A stretch of 17,822 nt of DNA from HGM11501 sp045123995 (GCA_045123995.1 JBGVKY010000010.1:1-17822); one strand, 5' to 3'. Positions 1 through 8,121 are shown, counted from the stretch's first letter. A program made the numbers and translations. The notes: generated by a model from the sequence alone, not told the origin.

Positions 1-2961
1 GTCTCCCGATCCTATTTCTCTTGATACGAGCAGTAAGCTTGTAATCTTTTCGTCCTTTACTGTAAGGGCAAGCTCTTCACTTATTTTAAGTTTACCGGCA
101 AAAGTTACCTTAACGGTATATTCTCCTACTTCAAGAGTTTCCGCAAATTCGCTTGTGAATGTAAGAGTAGTTCCGGAAACAGTGTAATCAACTTCTGCCT
201 CTAATGTTTCAACAACTTCTCCACCCTTTAATATTTCAACAGCTTCTATTGCTGTCTCATCTTTAAGAGTGATTGCATCTGCCGAAACCTCATAACCTGT
301 CTGGTCTATTGTAATTGCCTCTTCATTGGCAATTCCGGGGACATTTGCCAGGTCTTCTGTTGTAATGTTTACAGCATCTCCGTCAGGCTTAATTAAGGAC
401 ATTTCGCTGACAGCCCAAGTAGAGCCGCCGCCGCCGCAAACTTCGGTTACTTCAACTCTTACATAACTTGCAGTTACATTGGCAAGAGTTCCGCCAAAAT
501 AGGTTCTTAAATCCTGACGAAGATTTGAGGCAGCACCCACGAATTCATCGGCAGAAACCCAAGAGCCGTCTAAACCTGTGTCGGACACCCAGATTTTACC
601 CTTTGTAAGTGTCTGCTGTCCAACACCTCCATTATAGGTGTTTCCGTTTGCATCTATTCTTGAGTAAACAGATACACCGGAGAAGGTTACAGGCTCGTTA
701 TATTTAATTGTGTACCAGCTTGTTCCGCCTTCTTTAACAGGAGGAGTTACTTCTACGTGGTAGTAAGCGGAATCAGCAGCCTTTATAACATGGTCATGAA
801 GTCTTGAATATGCTGTAACGTGGCCGTTTGTTGTGAAGTTTGGAACAGTTGTGCCAAACTCGGTGGATTCCACCTCTTTGTTAAGCATTTCATCATCTGA
901 AAGGTTAGATGCAACATAGGTCTTTCCATCAGGTCTGTCCTCTTCTGCAACAGGTTTAAGAACCTGAACTCTTGACAATCTTACGATGGTGGAAGAACCT
1001 GCCATCTTTCCTGTGAAAAGAATCTTAAGACCATCGAGAACTTCGCCTTCTGCATCAGCGAAGAATACCTCGTAATAATCTCCTTCTACGGGATTTGCAT
1101 CCTGCACAAGTGTTGCAATTCCGTATGTAGATTCAACAAGCTCACCCGAATCATTTCTTACAAGACCAATTAAAGTTACATTTTTGGGCAGCCACTGTCT
1201 GTCCTGTCCGGAAACGGGATAAATTCTTACGCCACCTACAGGGATAGCACCGGTAAATTCAAAGTTAAAGGTTTTTGCCGAACGAGGCTTTCCGTCATAA
1301 AAGCCGCTATCGATTGTCCATCCAATGGAACTTTGTGTGGTGTTTGTGAGAGCCAATTCAAAAACAGTCCACTTCTTGCTGGGATCGGATACGCTGCCGG
1401 ATCCGCCTGCCGGGAATGAGTTAGTTCCTACAGAGCCGACATAAGAACCGTAGGGAACCATATAGTCCAATCCATACACACCGGTGGTGTCAGCTTCTTT
1501 TACAGCAGCTGTAATGTCAGCGGGAAGTGATGCTGCCCCTTCCTTTGCACTGATTAAGCTCAAGCCTGAAATATCCCATGCAGCGCTTGACTTGATTCTT
1601 ACAAACTTCGCATTCACTAAATAGGGAGTTCCCTCAGCATTTGTGAAAAGAGCATCTGCGAAAGAGCCATTGTCAGTAACCTGGGCTGTCACATCATAAT
1701 AGTAAACACCGTCAGCTGATACCTGCACTGTTGCAGTTGCAAGTCCGTTTGTACCTGCTGTGTTCTCTGAAAATCTCATGCCTGAAAAAGCAGTAGCAAA
1801 ATCTTCCGCAAATTCAAATGTGAGCCATGCTCCTGCGGGCACGGATATAATCGTGTTCTTAGCATCGTCAAACAAAGCTTCTGCATCTGTCTGCTTTACG
1901 TAAGAAGCATTGGGCCAGTGAATTTCTTTAAAGTCCTCTGCCTCTGCCGAAACCGTAATGGGCTTTAAAAATGCCATTCTTGCAAGCTGAACTCTGTTAG
2001 TTCCTGTAGGTGTAAGATGAATTCTGTAGTACTGATATTCAGCAACGTTATAGAAATGAAGCTCCTGCAAAACTCCTACAGATGCCGCACCGGTTAGATA
2101 GCCTGTTTTGCTTTCCAAAGATGTCCATTCGCCGTCTAAATCATCTGTACCAAAAATTTCAACGCCTTTTACGGGGAAGGGTCCGTTGGAAACCTTGAAT
2201 CTGAAGCCCTGAGTTGCTACAGCCTTACCAAAGTCAACGTCAATCCAATGTCCTACAGTAGCACCGTCTGAATCAGATGAATATTTTGTTGCTGTTGCAG
2301 TTTTATCAGCAAAAAAGGCATTTAATGCCATATTGTAGGCACTTGACTGATGAGAGTCCGCGCGCAGACGGAAACCAGGGAATTCGGTAGCATCAAGAAT
2401 GTTTACTTCGTCAGCTTCAAGGGATGTACCTGCCGTCTGACCCAAATCACTTTTCTCTGTCCAGTCTGCAACAAAACGAAGAGTTAATGTCTCGTCAGGA
2501 ATTTCTCCATCGAAAGACACAACCATTTCCTTTTCGAAATAATCTTCGCTGCCAAGATTGTCAAAGTCGGCTGCAAGACGCATTGCATTTCTTTCAAAAG
2601 TCAAGGTTGTGTCTGACTGGGTGAATGCAACTGCAGTACCGTCAACAGTAACACCTGTTACCGTACCTTCTGTAGCTATTGTAACGTCGAAAGCCCTGTC
2701 TCCATATTTATCTGCGCTGGTGGGCTTTTCGTAGGTGAAGTGAAGCTCGGTATATGTTTCTTCTTCAACAACTTCTCCGTCGCCCTCAGCCATGAGTTCG
2801 ACTTCGTCTTCCGGCACCTCCTCTTCAATTATTTCGTCGTCTGCGGGAGTTTCTTCCTCCACGACAACGGGTTCGTCGATTGTCTCTTCTGCAAAGCTCG
2901 GCACGACGCAAAGGGACAGCATCATGCTAAGCGCAAGAAGTAAAGACAACGCTTTTCTCAT
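1..2961 (-). CDS. Secreted multi-module discoidin-like surface protein (C-terminus beyond window)
   Basis: The reading frame is open from an ATG at 2961 to the window edge: 987 codons with no stop, so the C-terminus is missing. Residues 1-24 are a clear signal peptide (MRK, a Leu-rich core, then PSFA before EE), followed by an acidic Glu-rich linker to about residue 50. About residues 196-330 look like an F5/8 type C (discoidin) carbohydrate-binding module: a DSHQSS-type start, GHWIDVDFGKAV, and YQYYRIHLTPTG near the end. Related beta-sandwich modules follow at about 345-475, 495-668 and 680-861, the last with GGTSWYTIKYNEPVTFSGV and a GGGGS stretch. About 895-970 resembles an Ig-like or X2-like domain. 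A ribosome binding site AAGGAGT (2969-2975) fixes the start. The role is probably binding of glycans outside the cell. A catalytic domain or wall anchor could lie in the unseen part. Signal peptide and modular architecture are seen; the family assignment is by pattern. Confidence 0.8.
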   Translation of the reverse strand, partial: MRKALSLLLALSMMLSLCVVPSFAEETIDEPVVVEEETPADDEIIEEEVPEDEVELMAEGDGEVVEEETYTELHFTYEKPTSADKYGDRAFDVTIATEGTVTGVTVDGTAVAFTQSDTTLTFERNAMRLAADFDNLGSEDYFEKEMVVSFDGEIPDETLTLRFVADWTEKSDLGQTAGTSLEADEVNILDATEFPGFRLRADSHQSSAYNMALNAFFADKTATATKYSSDSDGATVGHWIDVDFGKAVATQGFRFKVSNGPFPVKGVEIFGTDDLDGEWTSLESKTGYLTGAASVGVLQELHFYNVAEYQYYRIHLTPTGTNRVQLARMAFLKPITVSAEAEDFKEIHWPNASYVKQTDAEALFDDAKNTIISVPAGAWLTFEFAEDFATAFSGMRFSENTAGTNGLATATVQVSADGVYYYDVTAQVTDNGSFADALFTNAEGTPYLVNAKFVRIKSSAAWDISGLSLISAKEGAASLPADITAAVKEADTTGVYGLDYMVPYGSYVGSVGTNSFPAGGSGSVSDPSKKWTVFELALTNTTQSSIGWTIDSGFYDGKPRSAKTFNFEFTGAIPVGGVRIYPVSGQDRQWLPKNVTLIGLVRNDSGELVESTYGIATLVQDANPVEGDYYEVFFADAEGEVLDGLKILFTGKMAGSSTIVRLSRVQVLKPVAEEDRPDGKTYVASNLSDDEMLNKEVESTEFGTTVPNFTTNGHVTAYSRLHDHVIKAADSAYYHVEVTPPVKEGGTSWYTIKYNEPVTFSGVSVYSRIDANGNTYNGGVGQQTLTKGKIWVSDTGLDGSWVSADEFVGAASNLRQDLRTYFGGTLANVTASYVRVEVTEVCGGGGSTWAVSEMSLIKPDGDAVNITTEDLANVPGIANEEAITIDQTGYEVSADAITLKDETAIEAVEILKGGEVVETLEAEVDYTVSGTTLTFTSEFAETLEVGEYTVKVTFAGKLKISEELALTVKDEKITSLLLVSREIGSGD

Positions 2962-3318
2962 AAAAACCACTCCTTAAAAAAACATTTTGTTTTTATATAA
3001 AAGGCAAGACTTACGCCTTAAAACCCTTTTTATATAGACACATAATACCGAAACGAGCCGTTTCGGTTAAAAATTCTTAAAAGATAATGGTTATAGCGCA
3101 GGTATTTTAGTGTATTATATCTCTTAGTATCGTTATTTTATCACAATTCAATGGTTTTTCCAAGGTTTTTTATTAACAAACTCTTTTTTCTGCGTTTTTA
3201 CTAAATAACTCCGTTTCTCTTTGTGAAAATTGCCCATATATCCACAGTAATAATGTATATTACCCCTGCATAAGAGAAATTCTCCTCCCCTACCGGGAGA
3301 AGGCTTTAAATAGGAAAC
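2962..3318 (-). promoter_or_regulatory. Leader and intergenic region of the surface-protein gene
   Basis: This gene-free stretch lies between the surface-protein start and the secF terminator. On the minus strand a TATAAT box at 3114-3119 is a candidate -10; the -35 17 bases upstream (GATAAA) is poor, so the promoter is tentative. It would give a leader of about 145 nt. Two inverted repeats lie in that leader: ACCGAAAC/GTTTCGGT at 3047-3067 with a 5-base loop, and a two-part stem at 2994-3036 (AAGGC/GCCTT inside TATATAA/TTATATA) ending about 19 bases before the ribosome binding site. I compared it from memory with the cyclic-di-GMP riboswitch, common before clostridial adhesins, and did not find its conserved core. 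A GC-rich hairpin (TTCTCC/GGAGAA) near 3279-3300 is unexplained. Confidence 0.45.
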
Positions 3319-3354
3319 AAAAAAGCCTTTCTGCGGCTGCAGAAAGGCTTTTTT
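3319..3354 (-). terminator. Intrinsic terminator after secF
   Basis: Arms at 3319-3334 and 3339-3354 are perfectly complementary over 16 bases around a 4-base loop (core AAGCCTTTCTGC). They begin one base after the secF stop codon, and the minus-strand transcript ends in a run of six U. The stem is flanked by A on one side and T on the other, so it could also stop transcripts from the other direction. Confidence 0.92.
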
Positions 3355-3355
3355 A

Positions 3356-4276
3356 TTATCTTTTTCCCGTTTTCTTTCTCTTTGCATTTGCTTCCTTCAT
3401 GTAAACCCAAAGGGGAGCACAAAGGAAGATTGACGCGAATGTTCCCGCAACGATACCCACTATGATGGGAAGTGCAAATTCACGAATTGAAGATACGCCC
3501 AGAATGTAGAGCATTCCGATGGTTAAGAGAGTTGTGATTGAAGAATTGATTGTTCTTGCAAGAGACTGGCTTATGCTCTTGTCTGCAATTTCCTCGTAAG
3601 AGAGGCTCTTTTCCTTTTTAACGTTTTCACGTACACGGTCGAATATAACGATGGTGTTATTGATGGAGTAACCAACAATTGTCAAAATTGCAGCAACGAA
3701 TGAATTGTTTATGGGAAGTCCCATGATTGCATAGAATCCAATCATAATAACGATATTATGAGCAAGTCCTAAAACTGCAGCAACACCCGATAAGAATTCA
3801 AATCTTATGGTGATATATAAAAGCATGAGAGCAACTGCAATTAAAACAGCGTACATGGAGTCGGTTAAAATTTTCTTGCTTGTAGACTCACCGATAGTAG
3901 TTACGTTTCTTTCGCTTTCGGGAATTTCAATTTCATATTTTTCTTCTACGGCAGAGAAAACCTTGTCAACCTCTTTTTCTTCGCCCTCTTCAAGATAGCC
4001 GGAAAGTGCTTCGGTCTTTATTACCACATACTTACCGTCAGCCATGGACTGAACCTGAACTTCCTTTCCGCCCAAAACCTCAGACACCAAAGCTTCCATT
4101 TCGTCAGTGTTGTATTCTTTGCCCATCATATCAATCTGGATATTTGTTCCGCCTGTGAAGTCGATTCCGTATTTAAGTCCGCCGTTTATAACGAGACCCA
4201 AAACGCCGACTAAGATTGCCACCAACGAAACTATTGCAAAAAACTTGCTTTTCTTTGTGTAATTAAACTGTTTCAT
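3356..4276 (-). CDS. secF: Protein translocase subunit SecF
   Basis: SecF works with SecD in the membrane to pull translocating polypeptides out of SecYEG using the proton or sodium gradient. The product is 306 residues with the first helix at about 11-32, the extracytoplasmic SecF motif FTGGTNIQID at 40-49, a P1-type loop, and five further helices from about 137. The signature GYSINNTIVIFDRVREN is at 202-218. The ATG at 4276 is chosen because GGAGGT sits 7 bases before it; an upstream in-frame GTG at 4285 has no ribosome binding site at proper distance. The start overlaps the secD stop by 14 bases, so translation is coupled. The usual Asp of the HD pair is Asn174 here (LAHNIV), and the Asp often seen in SINDT is Asn207. 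The Arg residues of the DRVREN motif are kept. Confidence 0.96.
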   Translation of the reverse strand: MKQFNYTKKSKFFAIVSLVAILVGVLGLVINGGLKYGIDFTGGTNIQIDMMGKEYNTDEMEALVSEVLGGKEVQVQSMADGKYVVIKTEALSGYLEEGEEKEVDKVFSAVEEKYEIEIPESERNVTTIGESTSKKILTDSMYAVLIAVALMLLYITIRFEFLSGVAAVLGLAHNIVIMIGFYAIMGLPINNSFVAAILTIVGYSINNTIVIFDRVRENVKKEKSLSYEEIADKSISQSLARTINSSITTLLTIGMLYILGVSSIREFALPIIVGIVAGTFASIFLCAPLWVYMKEANAKRKKTGKR

Positions 4277-5567
4277 TAGCAGCACCTCCTTTTACACCGA
4301 ACCAACCCGAGCTCTTTATGGAAAAGCCCTTGATTAAAAGCTTTAAGATTAACTTTGTAAGAACGATAGCTGTAAAGAAGCTTACCAATGTACCTATTCC
4401 AAGTGTTACTGCAAAGCCCTTTATTGAGCCTGTGCCGAAGAAGTATAAAACCACTGCGGAAATAAGTGTGGTAATGTTGGCATCTATAATAGTAACCATG
4501 GCACGGTTAAATGCTGCATCCAATGCTGCACCGATGGTTTTACCCGTTCTTAATTCCTCTTTCATTCTTTCAAATATGATACAGTCCGCATCCACCGCCA
4601 TACCGATGGAAAGAACGATACCTGCGATTCCTGATAAGGTAAGAGTTGCGCCGAATCTTATAAGCAGTATTACAACTAAAGCGGTGTATGCCATAAGGCT
4701 TACTGATGCAACCAAACCTGAAAGGCGATACATTGCTATCATGAAAATGATAACCAAAAGTATGCCTATTCCGCCGGCAACAAGGCTCTTGGAAAGAGCT
4801 TCTTCACCCAATGTGGGACCCACGCTCTGCACCTGTGCAACGGTGAGCTTGAAAGGAAGCTGTCCGCTTCTTATCTGTGCCGCCAGAGTTGTTGCAGAAT
4901 CTCTGTCAAACTGACCTGTTATAACGCAAGATTCAGAGTCGATTACGGTTTCAACCATGGGCTGTGAAAAGGCTTCCTCGTCTAAGTAGATAGCGATGAA
5001 GTTGTTTCCCTCGTCCTTATAGTCCAAAACCAACTCGGTTGCATTTTTGAATGCTTCTCTTCCTTCTGCTGTAAGCTCAAGTGCTACATAGTACTGTGCG
5101 GCACCGGCTTCGGTAATCTGTCCGTACTGCATCTGGGCATCCTTCACATATACGTCAGAGCCTTCCATGAGTACATTTCCTTCAAAGTCTCTGAATGTAA
5201 GCTTCGCTGTTGAGCCTAAAATTGAAACTGCCTCAGAGGGGTCATCAACGTTGGGAATTTCAATTCTCACGGTATTGTCCGCCTGAATGGCAACTGTTGC
5301 ATCAAAATAGCTCTGACTGTCAAGACGGCTTCTTATAATTGAATTTATTGTTGCCATCTGGTCATCTGTGGGGCTTATACCCTCTTCCGGCTCAAACTCG
5401 ATAAGCGAACCGCCTACCAGGTCAAGACCCTGTTTAATTCCGTATTCTTCGTCAAGTGCATCCGGAAATCTGTAATCGCCGATTGTCACATCAAAAAGAC
5501 ACACGAAACATGTGGCAAATATGATTGCGGCAATTACCAAGAGTGCAATTATACTTTTTGCTCTCAT
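4263..5567 (-). CDS. secD: Protein translocase subunit SecD
   Basis: SecD is the partner of SecF in the accessory Sec export complex. The product is 434 residues: an N-terminal helix (6-27), the D1 motif GLDLVGG at 47-53, a large extracytoplasmic P1 region to about 240, then five helices in the RND-type fold. Conserved stretches include LPFKLTVAQVQSVGPTLG (237-254), GIVLSIGMAVDADCIIFER (316-334) and IIDANITTLIS (360-370). The key Asp326 of the VDA motif is present; the following residue is Asp rather than the more usual Asn. The ATG at 5567 has AAGGAGG six bases upstream. A near-consensus promoter precedes it, secF overlaps its 3' end, and the pair ends in a strong terminator, so secDF is a self-contained operon here. 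Confidence 0.97.
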   Translation of the reverse strand: MRAKSIIALLVIAAIIFATCFVCLFDVTIGDYRFPDALDEEYGIKQGLDLVGGSLIEFEPEEGISPTDDQMATINSIIRSRLDSQSYFDATVAIQADNTVRIEIPNVDDPSEAVSILGSTAKLTFRDFEGNVLMEGSDVYVKDAQMQYGQITEAGAAQYYVALELTAEGREAFKNATELVLDYKDEGNNFIAIYLDEEAFSQPMVETVIDSESCVITGQFDRDSATTLAAQIRSGQLPFKLTVAQVQSVGPTLGEEALSKSLVAGGIGILLVIIFMIAMYRLSGLVASVSLMAYTALVVILLIRFGATLTLSGIAGIVLSIGMAVDADCIIFERMKEELRTGKTIGAALDAAFNRAMVTIIDANITTLISAVVLYFFGTGSIKGFAVTLGIGTLVSFFTAIVLTKLILKLLIKGFSIKSSGWFGVKGGAANETV

Positions 5568-5600
5568 GTAAATCCTCCTTTAAAAATGTATAGCAGATTT

Positions 5601-5629
5601 ATTATATCTCTTTTGGAACATTTAGTCAA
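5601..5629 (-). promoter_or_regulatory. Sigma-A type promoter of secDF
   Basis: On the minus strand TTGACT (5624-5629) and TATAAT (5601-5606) are separated by exactly 17 bases. Transcription would start near 5594, about 27 bases before the secD ATG. It lies just after the terminator of the upstream gene, which fits independent expression of secDF. Confidence 0.85.
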
Positions 5630-5650
5630 CTAAAAGTTTTGTTTATACCA

Positions 5651-5675
5651 ACAAAAAAAGACCCAAAGGGTCTTT
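5651..5675 (-). terminator. Intrinsic terminator of the TIGR04086 gene
   Basis: AAAGACCC (5657-5664) pairs with GGGTCTTT (5668-5675) around a 3-base loop. On the minus strand the stem is followed by an uninterrupted T run to 5653. It overlaps the stop codon of the upstream gene by two bases and separates it from the secD promoter. Confidence 0.85.
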
Positions 5676-6069
5676 ATTTGTTTCTTTTTATATTTACTCC
5701 GATAATTCCCCCAAGACTTCCCGTCAGCACAGAAAGAGCCAGTGTTCCTAAAAGTCCTTTTGAAAATCCCGGAAAGCCAAAGGATAAAAATCCTGTTACG
5801 TAAAGGGTCATAGCATAAAGCAGTCCTACGAAAAATCCCAGCAAAAGTCCCTGCCGTCTTAAAGAAACTCCGCCCGCTAAAGCGGATATGAACACCGATA
5901 AAAGGGCGCTTACCGTAACTAAAGTCCTGAGTAAATCTTCAGAAAAATCCCCCGTCAGATATATTACCGAAATTATCAAAAGGGAAAGTCCCGTAATTAC
6001 CAGGGCCGATAAAAGTCCCTTTAATATTCCGTAGGATAAAAAACCTTTTCCGGATTTTTTATTTTCCAT
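5674..6069 (-). CDS. TIGR04086 family (YrzE-like) membrane protein
   Basis: The protein has 131 residues and four predicted membrane helices (about 13-35, 48-68, 72-93 and 103-126), short basic ends (MENKKSGKG and KRNK), and little outside the membrane. Length, helix pattern, Gly-rich C-terminal half (TGSLGGIIGVNIKRNK) and location between yajC and secDF fit the TIGR04086 family of clostridial membrane proteins, whose function is not known. The ATG at 6069 is preceded by AAAGGGGG as ribosome binding site. That site is also the 3' arm of a terminator-like hairpin after yajC, so expression may depend on read-through and on opening the stem. The gene ends in its own terminator. Family call by pattern; no biochemical role is implied. 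Confidence 0.85.
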   Translation of the reverse strand: MENKKSGKGFLSYGILKGLLSALVITGLSLLIISVIYLTGDFSEDLLRTLVTVSALLSVFISALAGGVSLRRQGLLLGFFVGLLYAMTLYVTGFLSFGFPGFSKGLLGTLALSVLTGSLGGIIGVNIKRNK

Positions 6070-6070
6070 A

Positions 6071-6109
6071 AAAAACGCCCCCTTTAGAACATAACTTATT
6101 CAAAGGGGG
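6071..6109 (-). terminator. Terminator-like hairpin between yajC and TIGR04086 gene that sequesters the Shine-Dalgarno
   Basis: On the minus strand CCCCCTTT (6102-6109) pairs with AAAGGGGG (6078-6085); GAA/TTC can extend the stem past a one-base bulge. It is followed by CG and six T, and the next gene's ATG comes immediately after. It is therefore both a plausible terminator for yajC and a cover on the ribosome binding site of the downstream gene. Confidence 0.7.
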
Positions 6110-6122
6110 ACATTTTTATTCC

Positions 6123-6494
6123 TTATTTCTTTGTTTCTTCTGCATTAACACATCTGCTGATTGAAGACTTCGCCATTTTAATCTTTGTCTTATCAGAAGA
6201 AGTTTCAATTACAACAGCATCTTCCTTTACGCTCACAACGTTTCCGTAAATTCCGCCGATAGTAACAACTTCGTCACCAGGCTTTAATGCATCAATCATA
6301 GCTCTCTGTTTCTTTTCCTGCTTTTTCTGGGGAAGGATAAGTACCACATAGAAAACAACGAAAATTAAGAGCATCATGATAAGACCGCCCCACTGACCCA
6401 TGAAACCGCCAGCCTGTGCTGCCGCTTCACCTGCTACGGGAGCTGTCTGTGTGGTTGTTTCTGCTACCTGACCTACTGCGCCGGGCATTGTCAT
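6123..6494 (-). CDS. yajC: Preprotein translocase subunit YajC
   Basis: YajC is the small single-span membrane partner of SecDF in the holo-translocon. The product is 123 residues: an Ala/Thr-rich N-terminal segment, one membrane helix at about 39-56 (IMMLLIFVVFYVVLILPQ), then the hallmark PQKKQEKK and a cytoplasmic KPGDEVVTIGGIYGNVVSV segment leading into a short beta-rich domain. The ATG at 6494 is chosen because GGAGGT lies 6-7 bases before it; an in-frame TTG at 6509 overlaps that site and is rejected. The N-terminal segment before the helix is longer than in many YajC proteins. The gene has its own promoter in the 63-base gap after tgt and is separated from the next gene by a terminator-like hairpin. 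Confidence 0.95.
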   Translation of the reverse strand: MTMPGAVGQVAETTTQTAPVAGEAAAQAGGFMGQWGGLIMMLLIFVVFYVVLILPQKKQEKKQRAMIDALKPGDEVVTIGGIYGNVVSVKEDAVVIETSSDKTKIKMAKSSISRCVNAEETKK

Positions 6495-6523
6495 AGTAAA
6501 CACCTCCAAAAGTATTTTTTCTA

Positions 6524-6552
6524 ATTATATACTATTTTTTCCATATTTGCAA
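6524..6552 (-). promoter_or_regulatory. Sigma-A type promoter of yajC
   Basis: On the minus strand TTGCAA (6547-6552) and TATAAT (6524-6529) are 17 bases apart, in the short gap after the tgt stop codon. The start would be near 6517, about 23 bases before the yajC ATG. No terminator is visible between tgt and yajC, so read-through from tgt would add to this. Confidence 0.75.
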
Positions 6553-6557
6553 GTCTT

Positions 6558-7688
6558 TTATGCACGGGAGCCGTAAACGGGAATTTTCTCATTATAAAAC
6601 TTTTCAAATCTGCCCTCGTCCAAGGCATCCCTTATATCCTGCATCATCTGATTATAAAAATGGATGTTGTGAATTACGCAAAGTCTCATTCCCAGCATTT
6701 CCTTTGCTTTAAGCAAATGTCTTATATATGCCTTTGTATAATTTCTGCAGGCAGGACAGTCACAGTTTCTATCTATGGGGGATTCATCTCTCATATATTT
6801 GTTATTATTTAAGTTTACAATTCCACAGCTTGTGAATAAAAGTCCGTGTCTTGCATTTCTCGAGGGCATTACACAGTCAAAAAAGTCAACACCCCTTGCC
6901 ACGCCCTCTATTATATTTACGGGAGTTCCAACTCCCATTAAATATCTGGGCCTGTCCTTTGGCATGAAAGGTTCAACTGCTTCTATTATATCATACATTT
7001 CCTCTGCGGTTTCCCCCACCGCAAGACCGCCGATGGCATAGCCCGGAAGGTCAAGCTCGGCTATTTCTTTCATGTGCTGGATACGTAAATCGGGATAGGT
7101 TCCGCCCTGGTTTATGCCGAAGAGCATCTGCTCTTTATTTATGGTAGTATCAAGGGAATTAAGTCTTGAAAGTTCTACCTTGCATCTTTTAAGCCAGCGG
7201 GTTGTTCTGGCAATTGAATCCTTTACATAATCTTTCGGGGCGGGATTTTCAATACACTCGTCAAAAGCCATGGCTATTGTGGATGCTAAATTTGACTGTA
7301 TCTGCATACTTTCTTCAGGCCCCATAAATATGGCTTTTCCGTCAAGATGGGATTTAAAGGAAACTCCCTCCTCTTTAATTTTGCGGAGGTCCGCAAGGGA
7401 AAAGACCTGAAATCCGCCGCTGTCTGTAAGTACAGGGCCCGACCAGTTCATAAATTTCCTTATTCCGCCCATATCACGAACCACATCGTCACCGGGTCTT
7501 ACATGAAGGTGATATGTATTTGAAAGCTCCACCTGACAGTGAAGTTCCTCCAAATCCTTAGCAGAGAGTCCGCCCTTTATTGCCGCAGAGGTTCCCACGT
7601 TCATGAACACTGGAGTTTCAATTACTCCGTGAGGGGTGGTGAAACGGCCGCGTCTTGCACCTTTTTCCTGTTTCAATAATTCAAACAT
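6558..7688 (-). CDS. tgt: tRNA-guanine transglycosylase (queuine/preQ1)
   Basis: Tgt exchanges guanine-34 of GUN-anticodon tRNAs (Asp, Asn, His, Tyr) for preQ1, the first tRNA step to queuosine. From the ATG at 7688 the product is 376 residues, the usual bacterial length. Catalytic features are seen: TDSGGFQVFS with Asp89, GINQGG at 191-196, GGLAVGE at 220-226, RYLMGVGTP at 248-256, and the nucleophile Asp271 in FDCVMPSRNARHG, where Ser replaces the usual Thr of PTR. The zinc site is complete: Cys309, Cys311, Cys314 and His340. Translation could begin 13 codons earlier at 7727, but the internal ATG has AGAGGA upstream and gives the family length. The start overlaps the stop of the preceding membrane-protein gene by 8 bases, which suggests coupling. 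Confidence 0.97.
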   Translation of the reverse strand: MFELLKQEKGARRGRFTTPHGVIETPVFMNVGTSAAIKGGLSAKDLEELHCQVELSNTYHLHVRPGDDVVRDMGGIRKFMNWSGPVLTDSGGFQVFSLADLRKIKEEGVSFKSHLDGKAIFMGPEESMQIQSNLASTIAMAFDECIENPAPKDYVKDSIARTTRWLKRCKVELSRLNSLDTTINKEQMLFGINQGGTYPDLRIQHMKEIAELDLPGYAIGGLAVGETAEEMYDIIEAVEPFMPKDRPRYLMGVGTPVNIIEGVARGVDFFDCVMPSRNARHGLLFTSCGIVNLNNNKYMRDESPIDRNCDCPACRNYTKAYIRHLLKAKEMLGMRLCVIHNIHFYNQMMQDIRDALDEGRFEKFYNEKIPVYGSRA

Positions 7689-8121
7689 TTTTGTCCTCTT
7701 TTTCTTTTGTTTTTGTTTTACTTTCACACTTTTTGATTATTATGAGAATAAGGGTTATTATTGTTATCACAGCAGGAATCGGCAGGGCAAAAATAAGAAG
7801 TATAAGCCCGAAAAGTCCCGGAAAAAAGCTTTCACTGCTATAAAGTAAATCCAATATGCCCGTGACAGATATTACTGCCGTCGCAATCAGAGAGCAGAAG
7901 AAAACAATTTCAACCACCGGTGCTTTTCTTCCCTTTTTGAAAAGCTCAAAAATCCATGCTGCCAAAAAGCCTATTCCCATTATGAGGGAAACGGGCATAA
8001 GTCCAAAACCCATAAAAAGGGTAAAGTCGGAGCTGAAGGTCCCCCTAAAAAACATAGCGGAGACAATACTTAAAATTAAAAACGGCATACTTATTATAAG
8101 TAAATTTACGTTCTTTTTCAT
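7681..8121 (-). CDS. Small integral membrane protein between queA and tgt
   Basis: I do not recognise this 146-residue protein. It has four likely membrane helices (about 6-24, 33-60, 70-92 and 98-128) and a strongly charged C-terminal tail (KKCESKTKTKEKEDKNV). The ATG at 8121 follows a GGGTGA ribosome binding site. It begins 25 bases after the queA stop and overlaps tgt by 8 bases, so it belongs to the same transcript and may couple tgt translation. It does not resemble the known queuosine-precursor transporters (YhhQ/QueT), which have more helices. Being in the operon does not prove a role in queuosine metabolism. Confidence 0.75.
   Translation of the reverse strand: MKKNVNLLIISMPFLILSIVSAMFFRGTFSSDFTLFMGFGLMPVSLIMGIGFLAAWIFELFKKGRKAPVVEIVFFCSLIATAVISVTGILDLLYSSESFFPGLFGLILLIFALPIPAVITIITLILIIIKKCESKTKTKEKEDKNV

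Noticed and set aside
3047..3067. The ACCGAAAC/GTTTCGGT repeat as a transcription terminator
   Set aside because: No T run follows on either strand, so it was kept only as a leader hairpin.
3148..3387. A 79-codon minus-strand reading frame after secF
   Set aside because: It begins inside the secF 3' end, runs through the secF terminator, has no ribosome binding site and resembles no protein.
4318..4914. A 198-codon plus-strand reading frame
   Set aside because: It is the complement of the conserved secD membrane region; secD is certain, and this frame has no ribosome binding site or recognisable motif.
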